NCBI GenBank assembly: GCA_016715885.1
Contig: JADJXL010000020.1
Span: 1,302,001-1,366,000, forward strand
Reading direction: 5' to 3'
From: Polyangiaceae bacterium
GTDB lineage: Bacteria > Myxococcota_A > Polyangia > Polyangiales > Polyangiaceae
Length of the DNA: 64,000 nucleotides
Position numbers and translations under genes: made by a program. Below are positions 44,461 to 53,969 of this stretch, piece after piece. Every line of letters starts with the position of its first letter. Within the stretch, counting starts at the first letter, position 1. The notes under the pieces are model-generated. The model worked only from the letters and a program-made list of their open reading frames with translations. It had not been told where the DNA came from and made no database searches.

Positions 44461-46308
44461 GTGTCATCGAGCAATTGGCAAGAGCGGTATCGGGACAAAA
44501 TCTGCACGCCCGAAGAGGCGATACGACTCATTTTGCCGGGTCGTCGCATCATGGTCGGCTCGCACGCCTGCGAACCGAACCAGCTCGTCAGCGCGCTCGT
44601 GACGCACGGCGATCACTTGGCGGACAACGAGATCGTTCACTTGATGACGCTCGGAAAAGCGCCCTACGTCAAGCCTGGTCTCGAGAAGCGATTTCGGCAC
44701 ACGGCGTTTTTCATTGGAGCCAACACGCGTGAGGCGATTCACGAGGGTCGCGCGGACTTCATGCCGGTGTTTTTGTCCGAGATTCCAGCGCTCATCACAT
44801 CGCGCCGCGTCCGCATCGACGTGCTCCTCATTCAAGTTTCCCCGCCCGATATGCACGGTTATTGCAGCCTTGGCGTTTCGGTGGACATCACACGTGCGGC
44901 GCTGGATGCAGCGGATCTGGTCCTCGCCGAGGTCAACGAGCAAATGCCGCGCACGCATGGAGATTCGTTCGTGCACGTGAATCGTCTGGCAAAGCTGATT
45001 CCGGTCGATTCGCCTTTGCACGAGCATTTACCCGAATCCCTCGACGAAGTGGACCGGGCCATCGGTCGGCACATTGCGAGCGTCGTACCAAATGGCGCAA
45101 CGCTTCAGCTTGGAATTGGCAAGATTCCCGACGCGACGCTCGAGGCGCTCGAGCACCACCACGACTTGGGCATTCACACCGAAATGTTTTCCGACGGCGT
45201 CAAACGCCTCGTGGAAAAAGGTGTCATCACGTGCGGCAAGAAGACGCTTTTGCCGGGCAAAATCGTCACGTCGTTCATCATTGGCTCGCGCGATTTGTAC
45301 GAGTGGGTGGACGACAATCCGTTCATCGAAATGCGCTCGTGCAGCTTCACGAACGATCCTTTCGTCATTGCACGGCATGACAAGATGGCGGCCATCAACG
45401 CGGCGCTGGCCGTGGACCTGACGGGTCAAGTTGCAGCCGACACGCTGATGGGACGGTTTTTCTCGGGGATTGGCGGACAAGTGGACTTCATCCGCGGAGC
45501 TGCGCGGAGCCGCGGGGGCAAACCCATCATTGCCATGCGATCGACCGCAAAAAATGGCACTGTGAGCCGTATCGTTCCGGTCTTGGAGGCAGGCGCAGGT
45601 GTCGTCACGAGCCGCGGGGACGTGCATTACATCGCGACGGAGCACGGCGTCGTCGATTTGTGGGGCAAAAATATTCGGCAAAGAGCGCTCGCGCTGATTG
45701 AAATTGCGCATCCGGATCATCGATCCGATCTGCTCGCAGCGGCCAAGCAACGGAAATATGTTTTTCCGAATCAAATCGTGGTGCAAGCTGCCTACCCCTG
45801 GGGCGAGGCTCGGCAGGAAAAGCTGCCCAATGGTGATACGGTCCTCGTGAGGCCCGCTCGGATTTCCGACGAAGACGCTTTGCGGGACTTGTTTTACCGA
45901 TTGTCCGACGAGAGCACGTACCGGCGGTTCATGTCCCACAAGCGCGAGCATCCGCACGAGGAGATGCTGGAGCTCGTCAATTTGGATTACGATCACAACA
46001 TGGCGCTCATCGTGTCACGCGTCGAAAATGATTGCGAAGAGATCATTGGCATGGCGCGTTATGACGTGGACCCTGCGACGCGCATGGCCGACGTTGCTTT
46101 CGTCATCCGAGACGAACAGCAGAACCGTGGAATTGGGACGCTTTTGATGCGCCGCATGATCGAGGTTGGCAAGGCTCGTGGACTCGCAGGGTTCGCCGCC
46201 GATGTGCTCGTGCAGAACAAGCCCATGATGGCTATCATTCAGAAGAGCGGCCAGACGGTGCACTTGGATCTTCGAGGGAACACGTACCACGTCGAGCTTT
46301 GCTTCTGA
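44461..46308 (+). CDS. Acetyl-CoA hydrolase/CoA-transferase fused to GNAT acetyltransferase
   Basis: 615 residues from a GTG at 44461 preceded by AGGAG; TTG 44407 is weaker. Residues about 5-435 are a 4-hydroxybutyrate CoA-transferase/acetyl-CoA hydrolase domain, with IMVGSHACEPNQL, PPDMHGYCSLGVSVD, LQLGIGKIPDATLEAL, HTEMFSDGVKRL and the late ATEHGVVDLWGKN. The last 150 residues are a GNAT domain (VRPARISDEDALRDLFYRLS, then VAFVIRDEQQNRGIGTLLMRRM with the acetyl-CoA loop). The fusion joins two CoA-using activities, as in protein acyltransferases of other Proteobacteria, and may couple CoA-ester levels to acylation. Cytosolic. It ends 2 bases from the convergent small PH-like gene. Confidence 0.9.
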   Translation: MSSSNWQERYRDKICTPEEAIRLILPGRRIMVGSHACEPNQLVSALVTHGDHLADNEIVHLMTLGKAPYVKPGLEKRFRHTAFFIGANTREAIHEGRADFMPVFLSEIPALITSRRVRIDVLLIQVSPPDMHGYCSLGVSVDITRAALDAADLVLAEVNEQMPRTHGDSFVHVNRLAKLIPVDSPLHEHLPESLDEVDRAIGRHIASVVPNGATLQLGIGKIPDATLEALEHHHDLGIHTEMFSDGVKRLVEKGVITCGKKTLLPGKIVTSFIIGSRDLYEWVDDNPFIEMRSCSFTNDPFVIARHDKMAAINAALAVDLTGQVAADTLMGRFFSGIGGQVDFIRGAARSRGGKPIIAMRSTAKNGTVSRIVPVLEAGAGVVTSRGDVHYIATEHGVVDLWGKNIRQRALALIEIAHPDHRSDLLAAAKQRKYVFPNQIVVQAAYPWGEARQEKLPNGDTVLVRPARISDEDALRDLFYRLSDESTYRRFMSHKREHPHEEMLELVNLDYDHNMALIVSRVENDCEEIIGMARYDVDPATRMADVAFVIRDEQQNRGIGTLLMRRMIEVGKARGLAGFAADVLVQNKPMMAIIQKSGQTVHLDLRGNTYHVELCF

Positions 46309-46310
46309 CG

Positions 46311-46631
46311 TCAGCGTCTGGTTTTTTCCTTCAAGATGGCGCGAACGGCGGAACAGTCGTCGGGCGTGATGATCGGTTTGATCAAAGCGCCCACGTCGAG
46401 CAGGAGCGCCTCGGTTTTTCGAGGCCTCGCAACATCCAAGTGAAACCAATGTGGGGACAAACCCATCCCCCAAATTCGGTACTTTCCGGTCATCGCGCCC
46501 ATCGTAAACGGCTCGACATGCCGAATGTCCGTGTAGGGAATGCGTTTGCTGCCGACAGGAAAGTAGTAGGTCTTGATGGTGATCGCGTCGTCGTCACACA
46601 CGATGACGCTATCTTCGTAGAGAATGGCCAT
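46311..46631 (-). CDS. Small bacterial PH-like domain protein
   Basis: 106 residues from ATG 46631, with GAGG upstream; GTG 46646 would add five. The pattern of strands (SVIVCDDDAITIKTYYFP, then RIPYTDIRHVEPF, then a WGMGLSPHWFHLD stretch and a final helix) is that of a bacterial PH-type domain. No membrane segment. Function unknown; such proteins bind lipids or partners. It converges on the CoA-transferase gene, and the 8-bp palindrome between them is made of both stop codons. Confidence 0.6.
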   Translation of the reverse strand: MAILYEDSVIVCDDDAITIKTYYFPVGSKRIPYTDIRHVEPFTMGAMTGKYRIWGMGLSPHWFHLDVARPRKTEALLLDVGALIKPIITPDDCSAVRAILKEKTRR

Positions 46632-46768
46632 GGTCGGACCTCGCACGTGCGGATTGCGCCTTCAAGATAAGGCGTTCGACGCAATCGTTCAAGGGCGCCC
46701 TTGACGCATGCACGGACTCGTGGCAATGCCCGCGCAGCGGAACATTTGTACCGGGTTTCCTCAACTGC

Positions 46769-47725
46769 GTGAGGTTGATCGTGGCTGGTGGGTGGCTTGC
46801 TTGCAGGTCGGGGCATTGGTTCATCCTGGGAGCATTGATCCTGGGAGCAGTCGCGTGGCCTGATAACGCGGAAGCCGAGGACGCTCGACGCTGTTCGGCG
46901 TGGCGCTCGGGGGGCAAGGGGTACGAGCAACTCGAGCTGCGTACGTGTACGCGTCCTGCGAGCGACGTCGACGCCGCGTCTCGTGACGGTGACGACGCGG
47001 ATGATGCGGATTTGGCGTACGATATCGAAGTAAAGAGCAGCTATGACAACGCCGTCGATGTTCGGATCGAACTGACGACGACGGACGGTACGGTCGAGAA
47101 CGTCGATGCCGAGCTGAAGAGCGGGCTTCAGATCGCAGGTGAATGCTCGGTTTGTCCTGACCATGGTGACGTCAAGAGTTTCCGCATTGGAAAAGCACCG
47201 CCTGGTAAGGACGAACCATTGCGTCCGGTAAAGCCGACGATGCACATGGAGATCTTGGCGCGCGATTTGCGCCTCACGGACGCCAATGCTCAGCGCATCG
47301 AACGAATTGCGGCCCGTTATTACAAGGCTACGCGAAACCGGCTCGTCGTGACGGGCGGGTCGCGCACGCCTGCGCGTCAAGCGCAACTCATGTACGACAA
47401 GCTCGTGCACGGCGACGATATTGTGAAGGTGTATGAGAACAAGGCTGCGGCCGTGGAAATACGTAATGCCTACCGCGACGCGGTTGCCAAGCGACTGAAG
47501 CGCAAGGCGACGATTCGAGCGATTCGTGAAGTGATCGACGGGCAAATAGCGCGCGGTGTTTACGTCTCGAAACACCTTCGTGCAAACGCGGTCGACGTGC
47601 GGTCGTGGAACATGAAAGGAAAGCTCGAACAGGCGCTACGCGACGCAGTGAAGGCCGAAGCTGGCGTGACGCTGATGGATGAGCGCGACAGCGCGGAGCC
47701 GCATTTTCACCTGAACATGCCTTGA
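46769..47725 (+). CDS. Exported M15-like zinc peptidase
   Basis: 318 residues from a GTG. Hydrophobic signal segment (about 18-35) followed by an Asp-rich region and two cysteines (ECSVC). The C-terminal half has the peptidase M15 (DD-carboxypeptidase/VanY-like) metal site: VTGGSRTPARQAQL, His269 and Asp276 in HLRANAVDVRSW, and Glu310/His312/His314 in EPHFHL. Members cut peptidoglycan stem peptides. Predicted periplasmic. The HxxxxxxD spacing and terminal HxH support zinc binding; substrate inferred. Possibly unlinked to the next peptidase gene, 88 bp downstream. Confidence 0.8.
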   Translation: MRLIVAGGWLACRSGHWFILGALILGAVAWPDNAEAEDARRCSAWRSGGKGYEQLELRTCTRPASDVDAASRDGDDADDADLAYDIEVKSSYDNAVDVRIELTTTDGTVENVDAELKSGLQIAGECSVCPDHGDVKSFRIGKAPPGKDEPLRPVKPTMHMEILARDLRLTDANAQRIERIAARYYKATRNRLVVTGGSRTPARQAQLMYDKLVHGDDIVKVYENKAAAVEIRNAYRDAVAKRLKRKATIRAIREVIDGQIARGVYVSKHLRANAVDVRSWNMKGKLEQALRDAVKAEAGVTLMDERDSAEPHFHLNMP

Positions 47726-47813
47726 ACGACTGGCGCAAGTGGCCGAACCGTTTGTCATAACGAACGGCCCCTGCCCGCTTCCCAACGACGTCGAAACCAG
47801 CGACAATGTCCGC

Positions 47814-48878
47814 ATGGCTCGCGCTTTTGTGCTCTTGTCATGCCTCGTCTGCATCACTTCATGCAGCGCCACGCCAGAGCGCCATGCACATCAGACGCGC
47901 CCGATTGCCCCCGCGGCCCCGATGCCATCCGCAAGCGCGCAGCCTGCGCCCATTGCGCCGCCGGTCGCGACAGAGCCGCCGGCTGCGCCTCCCGCGCCTC
48001 CCACGCATCCAGGCAGGCCCGAAGCTGCTGAGCGCGTTCTGTTTCTCGCGACGCACCTTCGCACGGACGGCTTGCGTGAAGCTTGCCCGGTGGCGCTCGC
48101 GGAGGTGATACGTATTCGTTGCTTGATTTCGCTCCGATTCGCGGACGAACCCGATGCAAGAAAGCTGGCGCTCACGCTTTACGAAGAAACCGGGTCGCTC
48201 GCGGGGCTATTGCCCGAGGAATCGACGGTTGACGGCAAGGGCAAGAAAATACTTTTGAAACCAGCGCGTCCCATCGGCCGAAACAAGGAACACTTGACGT
48301 GGATCATCGGCGCGATGCGCGAATACGCCAGGTTTTTCACCGAATTGTCCAAGCGGCAGAAAATGCCCATCGTCATGCGCGATCGGCCGCTGGATTTTCG
48401 ATTTTTCTACACGGAAGACGGCGGCACACCGAGCGCCTTCGCGGTGAGCCAAAACATTGGATACAACCTTTATGGAGCTGTCAACGTCAACGACGAAGCC
48501 GTGCGAGATACACTATTTCACGAAATATTTCACTTGAACGATGCTTGGCAGGACAATTTCTCCGCACGCGTGCTCGCGCCCATCGAGGCCCGGATCATCG
48601 CTTCGTGCAAAGGCAGCGAGAAGTGCCTCGAGCCTTATGCGCCCACCGACACGACGATGAACGGAAAATCGTACGCGTTCATCGACGGCGGCAGCGGCAA
48701 AGAATACGCTGCCGAGCTCGCATTGCGATATTTTCGCGAGCAGCGCCTGATGATCGACGGCAAACCATTACCCGTGCCGGCGTTCAAGTGCGGCCCGGCG
48801 GAAAATGCCGAGGCCATGGCGCTTCTGGTGGATGCTTTTTTTGGAGGTGTGGATCTCGTGCCTCCGTGCGAAACCTGA
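47814..48878 (+). CDS. HExxH metallopeptidase-like lipoprotein
   Basis: 354 residues from ATG 47814. Lipobox VCITSC with Cys17, then about 55 residues of Pro/Ala linker. The zinc-type motif HEIFH is at 236-240 and a candidate third ligand Glu comes later in EYAAELALRYF, giving the HExxH...E arrangement. Two Cys pairs (CKGSEKC) are probably structural. It looks like a secreted or periplasmic metalloprotease tethered to a membrane, but I cannot place it in a named family. Upstream starts to 47739 lack signal-peptide character. Confidence 0.7.
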   Translation: MARAFVLLSCLVCITSCSATPERHAHQTRPIAPAAPMPSASAQPAPIAPPVATEPPAAPPAPPTHPGRPEAAERVLFLATHLRTDGLREACPVALAEVIRIRCLISLRFADEPDARKLALTLYEETGSLAGLLPEESTVDGKGKKILLKPARPIGRNKEHLTWIIGAMREYARFFTELSKRQKMPIVMRDRPLDFRFFYTEDGGTPSAFAVSQNIGYNLYGAVNVNDEAVRDTLFHEIFHLNDAWQDNFSARVLAPIEARIIASCKGSEKCLEPYAPTDTTMNGKSYAFIDGGSGKEYAAELALRYFREQRLMIDGKPLPVPAFKCGPAENAEAMALLVDAFFGGVDLVPPCET

Positions 48879-48930
48879 AGAGGCGTGACCTCTGGGTTTG
48901 TCTTGCGCTCGATAGCGAACATTCGCTACC

Positions 48931-51900
48931 ATGCGCGCGATGGACGTCGTCAAGCTTGCCCCTCACCTCGAAAAGCTCCTGCACCGCGTCGCGAGCGGCA
49001 AAGCCGGAGTGGACACTCTTTCGGCTGCCGCATCGGGCAACGCGCAGCACCTCGCCGACGCGCTGTGGATGCTCGTGCGTGAAAACAAAGGGGCGCTCGT
49101 GGGTCACGAACGTGCCGCCCTGGCGATGCTGACGCACGGTCACTTCGATGCGAATGATTTCATATCGCTGCTGCGACAGCTCAAGAAGGCGAACTTATTT
49201 TGGTTCGAGCGGTGGGACGACCGCGTCGATGGGCTCGCTTATCACGGCTGGAGCAAAGAGCTCGAGGTCATGCTCGACAAACTCCTCGCATCGGATGGCG
49301 ATCGCACGCCGCTCGAATGGGCAGACGTATCCGAACCCGCAGGCTCGTCGGTGCTCTTTGCCCTCGGGCGCAGGGGCATCGTGCAAGCAGCCTTGATGCC
49401 GCCGGATGCAATGCAGCGATTCGGACGCGCCTTTTTGCTGCGCGCTTCGTGGTGTCCCGAGCAATTCAATGGCTGGGAGCGATTGTGGGACGAAACCACG
49501 TTCGCGCGCGCGGTGTTCGCCGATGTCGGCAATATCAAAGAAGTCGGCGTGTTTCCAGATACGCTCGAGCCGCTCGTGGCGCACGCGACGCCTGCACAAT
49601 TGGCGTTCGTCGTGGAAAAACTCATATGGCCCGATCATCGAGCCATTGGGTGGCTCGCATCACGCGACAAAGCGATCGTGCCGATGTTGCAAACACGCCT
49701 CGAAGAGCTTCTCGCAGACGCGAGAAAAGGGCATTGGATATCGGATCGAACGGGGCGTCACGTCGGCGCGCTCGCTCGCATTCGTGCTCGAGAACCGTGG
49801 CCCGCCAAGTGGATACCACTCGCCAAAGCGATGCTCGTGCACGACACCGCGGGCCTCGAGGACGTGCTCCGAACAGTCGATGTAGCGACGCGTGAAGAAA
49901 TGCTTTTGGCGCACCTGTCGAAGCGGGACAATTGGCGAAACAAGCTATGGCCGCTCGCAAAGTTCCCGACGCAACGGCTCGTCGATGCCGTGGTAAAACT
50001 CATTCGCAGCACACCGAAAGCCGAAGAATGGGACTACGAGCGCGAGCCACTCTTCAAGACGCTTGGCGCCATGGGAGATCTCGGTCAAACGGCGCTCGAG
50101 ACGTTGCTCGACGAGAAAGACCAAACCGAGGGAGCCATCGCCAATCTCGTCGCGACCCAATCTCGCGTAGTGATGACGTTGCCGCTGCTCGAATCGACGA
50201 ACGATGCCATTGCATCGAGCGCGCGGAGGTTGTGGCTCGATTTGTCCGACGAGGATCGCATCGAGCTTTTGGATCGGCATCTCGATGCAATGCCGCCGTT
50301 TGTCGCAGTGTACGTACTTGCGCACACACATCATCACCCGCGCACGGGAGAAATCGCCGCACGGGTGCCGGAAACGGATACGAATCGAGCTTTGCGCAGG
50401 TTTTGCATGACGAGGCCCGATGCATTGCGACCGCTCGTCGATGCCATGGCGGCCGTCCCGGAAGAAGCCGTACAGCGCGCCGCTTCAGCGCTGGCACCGA
50501 TATTCGAGCCACGCCGTGATTATTCGTTCAATCTGAAAGAAACGTTATCGCAATTCGGTCCCGATGACTTGCCGGTCGTCTTGCGCGTGACGGCGTGTCG
50601 CATGGGCGGCCGGTATGCCGATGTGGGCACATTGTGCAAACACTTTTGGCCTGCTCGGCCTGAAATACCGTGGGTGGCTGTGTTTTGGTGGAACGACGGA
50701 TGGGATAGCACGCTCACGGCAGCAGAATGCATCGTTGGAAAGGAGATCCTTGCCCCATTACGTGCGCGGATCGAAACCGATCACGTGCAGACGACGGCCT
50801 GGCAGGCGATCTTCGGCATTTTGGCGCGTCATGATCCATTGGGAAGCGTCGACACGTTCATCCGTATGGCCACGAATCCCGCGGTAAGCCGTTATGTCGT
50901 CGACCCGATGATCGCGAGTCTCGAAAATGGCAGCGCGGCGGCACGCGATTGGCTCGCAAAAACGCTTTTGGGAAAGGGGCGCGAGCTGGCCTTGGAGATC
51001 CTGAATCGACACGCGGTTCCCGAGGTCCTGCCCGTTCTCCAGTCGCTCGAAAAGCAAAAGTTGCCGGCCAAAATAACAAAACTATTGCAAAGCGCGCTTG
51101 CTGCGCAAAAAACGCGCGGCCCGACCATCGTACGCGGCGGCAAAACGCTTTCGGCGCGAGCCATTCACACGACGAGCGGCCGCGTCGAATCGCTGCACAT
51201 TTCTCGCGACGGCCATACGATCGGGGCGCAGGCGGCCGGCCATGCATACGTTTGGCAAGGAAAACGGCACGCGAGCATCGAAAAGCTCGGCAATGTTCGA
51301 ATCGAATTGTCGCTCGACGGCCGATTTCTTTTGGTCGTCGACGAATTCAACGTACATGTCTACGAGCCGTGGGAAAACCCCAAAGAACCTCGCCTGACGC
51401 TTCATCCCGACGATGGCCTCGGGTACGTCGTGCCCATGCCGGGCGGGCGAGTTTTGACGCTTTGCGCGGCGCATAATGCGTATACTCCCCTGACCTCGTG
51501 GGACCTCGAAACCGGTAAGGAAATGGTGCACAAGTCGAATGGTTTTCCCGTGCACGCGGCCATCATCGACGACGAGCGTTATGTGGTTGGCGACATGAAC
51601 AGCAACATTTCCATTCGCCAATTGAATGGAGGAAAAATCGTCGGAAAGCTGCAAACATGGGGCGATGGGCACGGTGACGGCATTTGTATGGTCGCATCGG
51701 GCAACGCTGGAAAAATCGTGGCAGCGCTGTTTTTTGACGGCAGCCTGATGATTTGGGACATCTCAGGCGCCAAAGTCAAAGCATTGTGCCGAATTCCGCG
51801 TGCGGCGCCGCGGGCGCTCGTGTCCGATCCCGGGTCGTCTTGGGTCGTCACGCCAAGCGTCAACGATGTGATTACGTGGAAGGACGGTCAACGCGCCAGG

Positions 51901-52143
51901 AGCGTCATGGGTGCAGGCCCGGTGGCCGCTCGACCCGATTTTCATTTCGAGGAAGCGGGGCTTGCGGTGTTCGTCCGGCCAAACATTCTCGCTGTGGGTG
52001 GCGAGCGCGTGGATCTCTGGGACCTCGAACGAAGCGAACACCTCGGAACGCTGGACAAACCCGTCACGACGCTCGTGTCGGCCGCCGGAAAATTGCTCGC
52101 CGGAGACGCCCAGGGAACGATCTGGGAAGTGGATTTACATTGA
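48931..52143 (+). CDS. HEAT-like repeat protein with C-terminal beta-propeller
   Basis: 1070 residues, no signal peptide. The first about 720 residues are helical pairs in the style of HEAT/ARM repeats with Leu/Ala-rich helices. From about 740 to the end are WD40/propeller-like blades (SLHISRDGHTIGAQAAGHAYVW, LSLDGRFLLVVDEF and later repeats ending in WDLE). An elongated scaffold protein with a propeller for partner binding. It resembles the propeller half of the kinase product at 16276 in style, not necessarily by common origin. Unknown function. Alternative start at 48940. Confidence 0.75.
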   Translation: MRAMDVVKLAPHLEKLLHRVASGKAGVDTLSAAASGNAQHLADALWMLVRENKGALVGHERAALAMLTHGHFDANDFISLLRQLKKANLFWFERWDDRVDGLAYHGWSKELEVMLDKLLASDGDRTPLEWADVSEPAGSSVLFALGRRGIVQAALMPPDAMQRFGRAFLLRASWCPEQFNGWERLWDETTFARAVFADVGNIKEVGVFPDTLEPLVAHATPAQLAFVVEKLIWPDHRAIGWLASRDKAIVPMLQTRLEELLADARKGHWISDRTGRHVGALARIRAREPWPAKWIPLAKAMLVHDTAGLEDVLRTVDVATREEMLLAHLSKRDNWRNKLWPLAKFPTQRLVDAVVKLIRSTPKAEEWDYEREPLFKTLGAMGDLGQTALETLLDEKDQTEGAIANLVATQSRVVMTLPLLESTNDAIASSARRLWLDLSDEDRIELLDRHLDAMPPFVAVYVLAHTHHHPRTGEIAARVPETDTNRALRRFCMTRPDALRPLVDAMAAVPEEAVQRAASALAPIFEPRRDYSFNLKETLSQFGPDDLPVVLRVTACRMGGRYADVGTLCKHFWPARPEIPWVAVFWWNDGWDSTLTAAECIVGKEILAPLRARIETDHVQTTAWQAIFGILARHDPLGSVDTFIRMATNPAVSRYVVDPMIASLENGSAAARDWLAKTLLGKGRELALEILNRHAVPEVLPVLQSLEKQKLPAKITKLLQSALAAQKTRGPTIVRGGKTLSARAIHTTSGRVESLHISRDGHTIGAQAAGHAYVWQGKRHASIEKLGNVRIELSLDGRFLLVVDEFNVHVYEPWENPKEPRLTLHPDDGLGYVVPMPGGRVLTLCAAHNAYTPLTSWDLETGKEMVHKSNGFPVHAAIIDDERYVVGDMNSNISIRQLNGGKIVGKLQTWGDGHGDGICMVASGNAGKIVAALFFDGSLMIWDISGAKVKALCRIPRAAPRALVSDPGSSWVVTPSVNDVITWKDGQRARSVMGAGPVAARPDFHFEEAGLAVFVRPNILAVGGERVDLWDLERSEHLGTLDKPVTTLVSAAGKLLAGDAQGTIWEVDLH

Positions 52144-52260
52144 ACGTGGACGAAACGGTCGAACATTGAAAACCGTGGGGAAAACCTCAATTACTGGTTT
52201 CTTGTCACGTGCGCGCCATTCGGGTACATTCGCAAAACCGATGGGGCAAGGAGTCGAAGC

Positions 52261-53956
52261 ATGAATCGCTGGAGCGTGGGGATTGCGGTGGGGATTGCTG
52301 CTGCTGCGGGTTGTTCGAAAGACCCGCCGAAGCCGGAAACGAAACCGTCACAGCCGCAGGCGTCGGCATCCATTGCGGCGGCGGCCAGCACGCCGGTGAC
52401 GATGGTGCCGACTTCGGGCATGTCGCCCGCAGAGCTCGACGAGTATTACCACTTGCCCGAAGGGGGGCGAGTTGCTGCCGCTAGACATGCTCCGCGCAGT
52501 CGAGAGCACGAAGACGTTCAAGCCTTTCATGGAGGATCTCGAACGATTTCGATTGATTCCGGATCCAAAGGATCCCGATGGATTGCCGGTGGGCATGTCG
52601 GCCGCGATGATCAATGGCAAACGGGCCGAGCCGCGAATGGTTTTTTTCAATTGCGCCGCATGTCACACGGCCGAAATGACCTACAATGGCAAGAAGTTGC
52701 GAATCGAAGGCGGGCCGGCGCATTTCGACATGGCAGGTTTCGTGGTCGAGCTTTTGGAATCGCTCAACGCGACCGTCTTGGATCCAAAGAAGCTCGCGAA
52801 GTTTCTCGAACGGCTCGCCCAGCAAAAGACCGCAGGTTTGTCGAAGGCATACCCTGACCTGAAGCTTGCCGGGGACAAACCCGAAAAGGATTTTTTGGAC
52901 AAGGTCACGTCGCTCGTCAAGCAAAAAAAGGCAAAAGTCGAGCTCAAATTGGACGATGCCAAACTGCGTATCGAATCGGCAGCGGACGCATTGGATCTTT
53001 TGCACGCAAAAATCAAATACCTCGAAGGACTGCGCGGTCTACGCACGACGACGATCGCTGGATATGGGCGCCTCGATGCGTTCATGGCAGCGCGTAATCT
53101 CTTGTTTGGAGACAAATACGCGGTCGACGTCAATTCGCCCGTGAGTCTGCCGTTCATTTACGGTTTGTCAAAGTTGACATGGTATCATTACGACAACAAC
53201 ACGACGTCGATCGTGCAGCGAAACATCGGGGAAGATCTGGGCGTGGGTGCCGTCGCGGACATGAAGACGGGTGAATCGACGGTAGAGCTTCGGAATTTGC
53301 TGCGTCTCGAGGCGCTCGCTGCAAAAATTCCCATGCCCAAGTGGCCCGAGGAAATCCTTGGTTCCATCGATTCGGGGCGCACCATGCGAGGCGGAGCCAT
53401 CTACAAAAAGGAATGCGCGAGCTGTCACGATTACGGAGACGACGGTATGTTCCCCGATCGCACGTTCGATTTGGCGACGATCGGAACGGATCCGAATCGA
53501 GCGACGAACTTTGCAAAAATGCTCGGGGACAAAACGTTTGCCGAGGCGCTGCACGGGGCGCTCGACTTGGTGCAAGCAAAGGCCGTGGAGCGAGAGAAGA
53601 TCACGCCCGAAGAGCTCGCGAAGGCGGAAAAGGCGAAGGTCGAATGGCGTTCGACGAACAAGTATGCGTCGCGGCCGCTCGTGGGAATTTGGGCAAGCTC
53701 ACCGTATTTGCACAATGGCTCGGTGCCGACGTTGTACGATTTGCTGCTCCCCCCGGACAAACGGCCGAAGCAATTCATGACGGGGAGCCGCGAATTCGAT
53801 CCGAAGAAGGTCGGCTACGTGTACGATGGAAGCAATGGCGGTTCGTTTCAACTCGATACGTCACACGACGGAAATCACAATACAGGGCACACGTACGGAA
53901 CGACGCTCTCCGAAGAGGAGCGGATGGACTTGCTCGAGTATCTGAAAGGGCTGTAA
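52261..53956 (+). CDS. Di-heme cytochrome c lipoprotein (frameshifted)
   Basis: ATG 52261 has AAGGAG upstream and opens a lipoprotein signal (AAAAGCSK) with an Ala/Pro/Ser linker. At codon about 68 the frame breaks at a run of six G (52462-52467). With five G, it would read YYHLPEGGELLPLDMLRAVE and continue to 53956 as one 565-residue protein. The body holds two haem c sites, CAACH (in VFFNCAACHTAE) and CASCH (in KKECASCHDYGDDG), with a final AHTYGTTLSEEER-like helix, so it is a di-haem peroxidase- or oxidoreductase-like periplasmic protein. Downstream it converges on the MYXO-CTERM gene. Indel error or a homopolymer switch; both fit. Confidence 0.85.
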
Positions 53957-53969
53957 GTCGACTTCAGCT

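Noticed and set aside
46306..46313. TGACGTCA palindrome as a binding site
   Set aside because: It is formed by the two convergent stop codons with two bases between.
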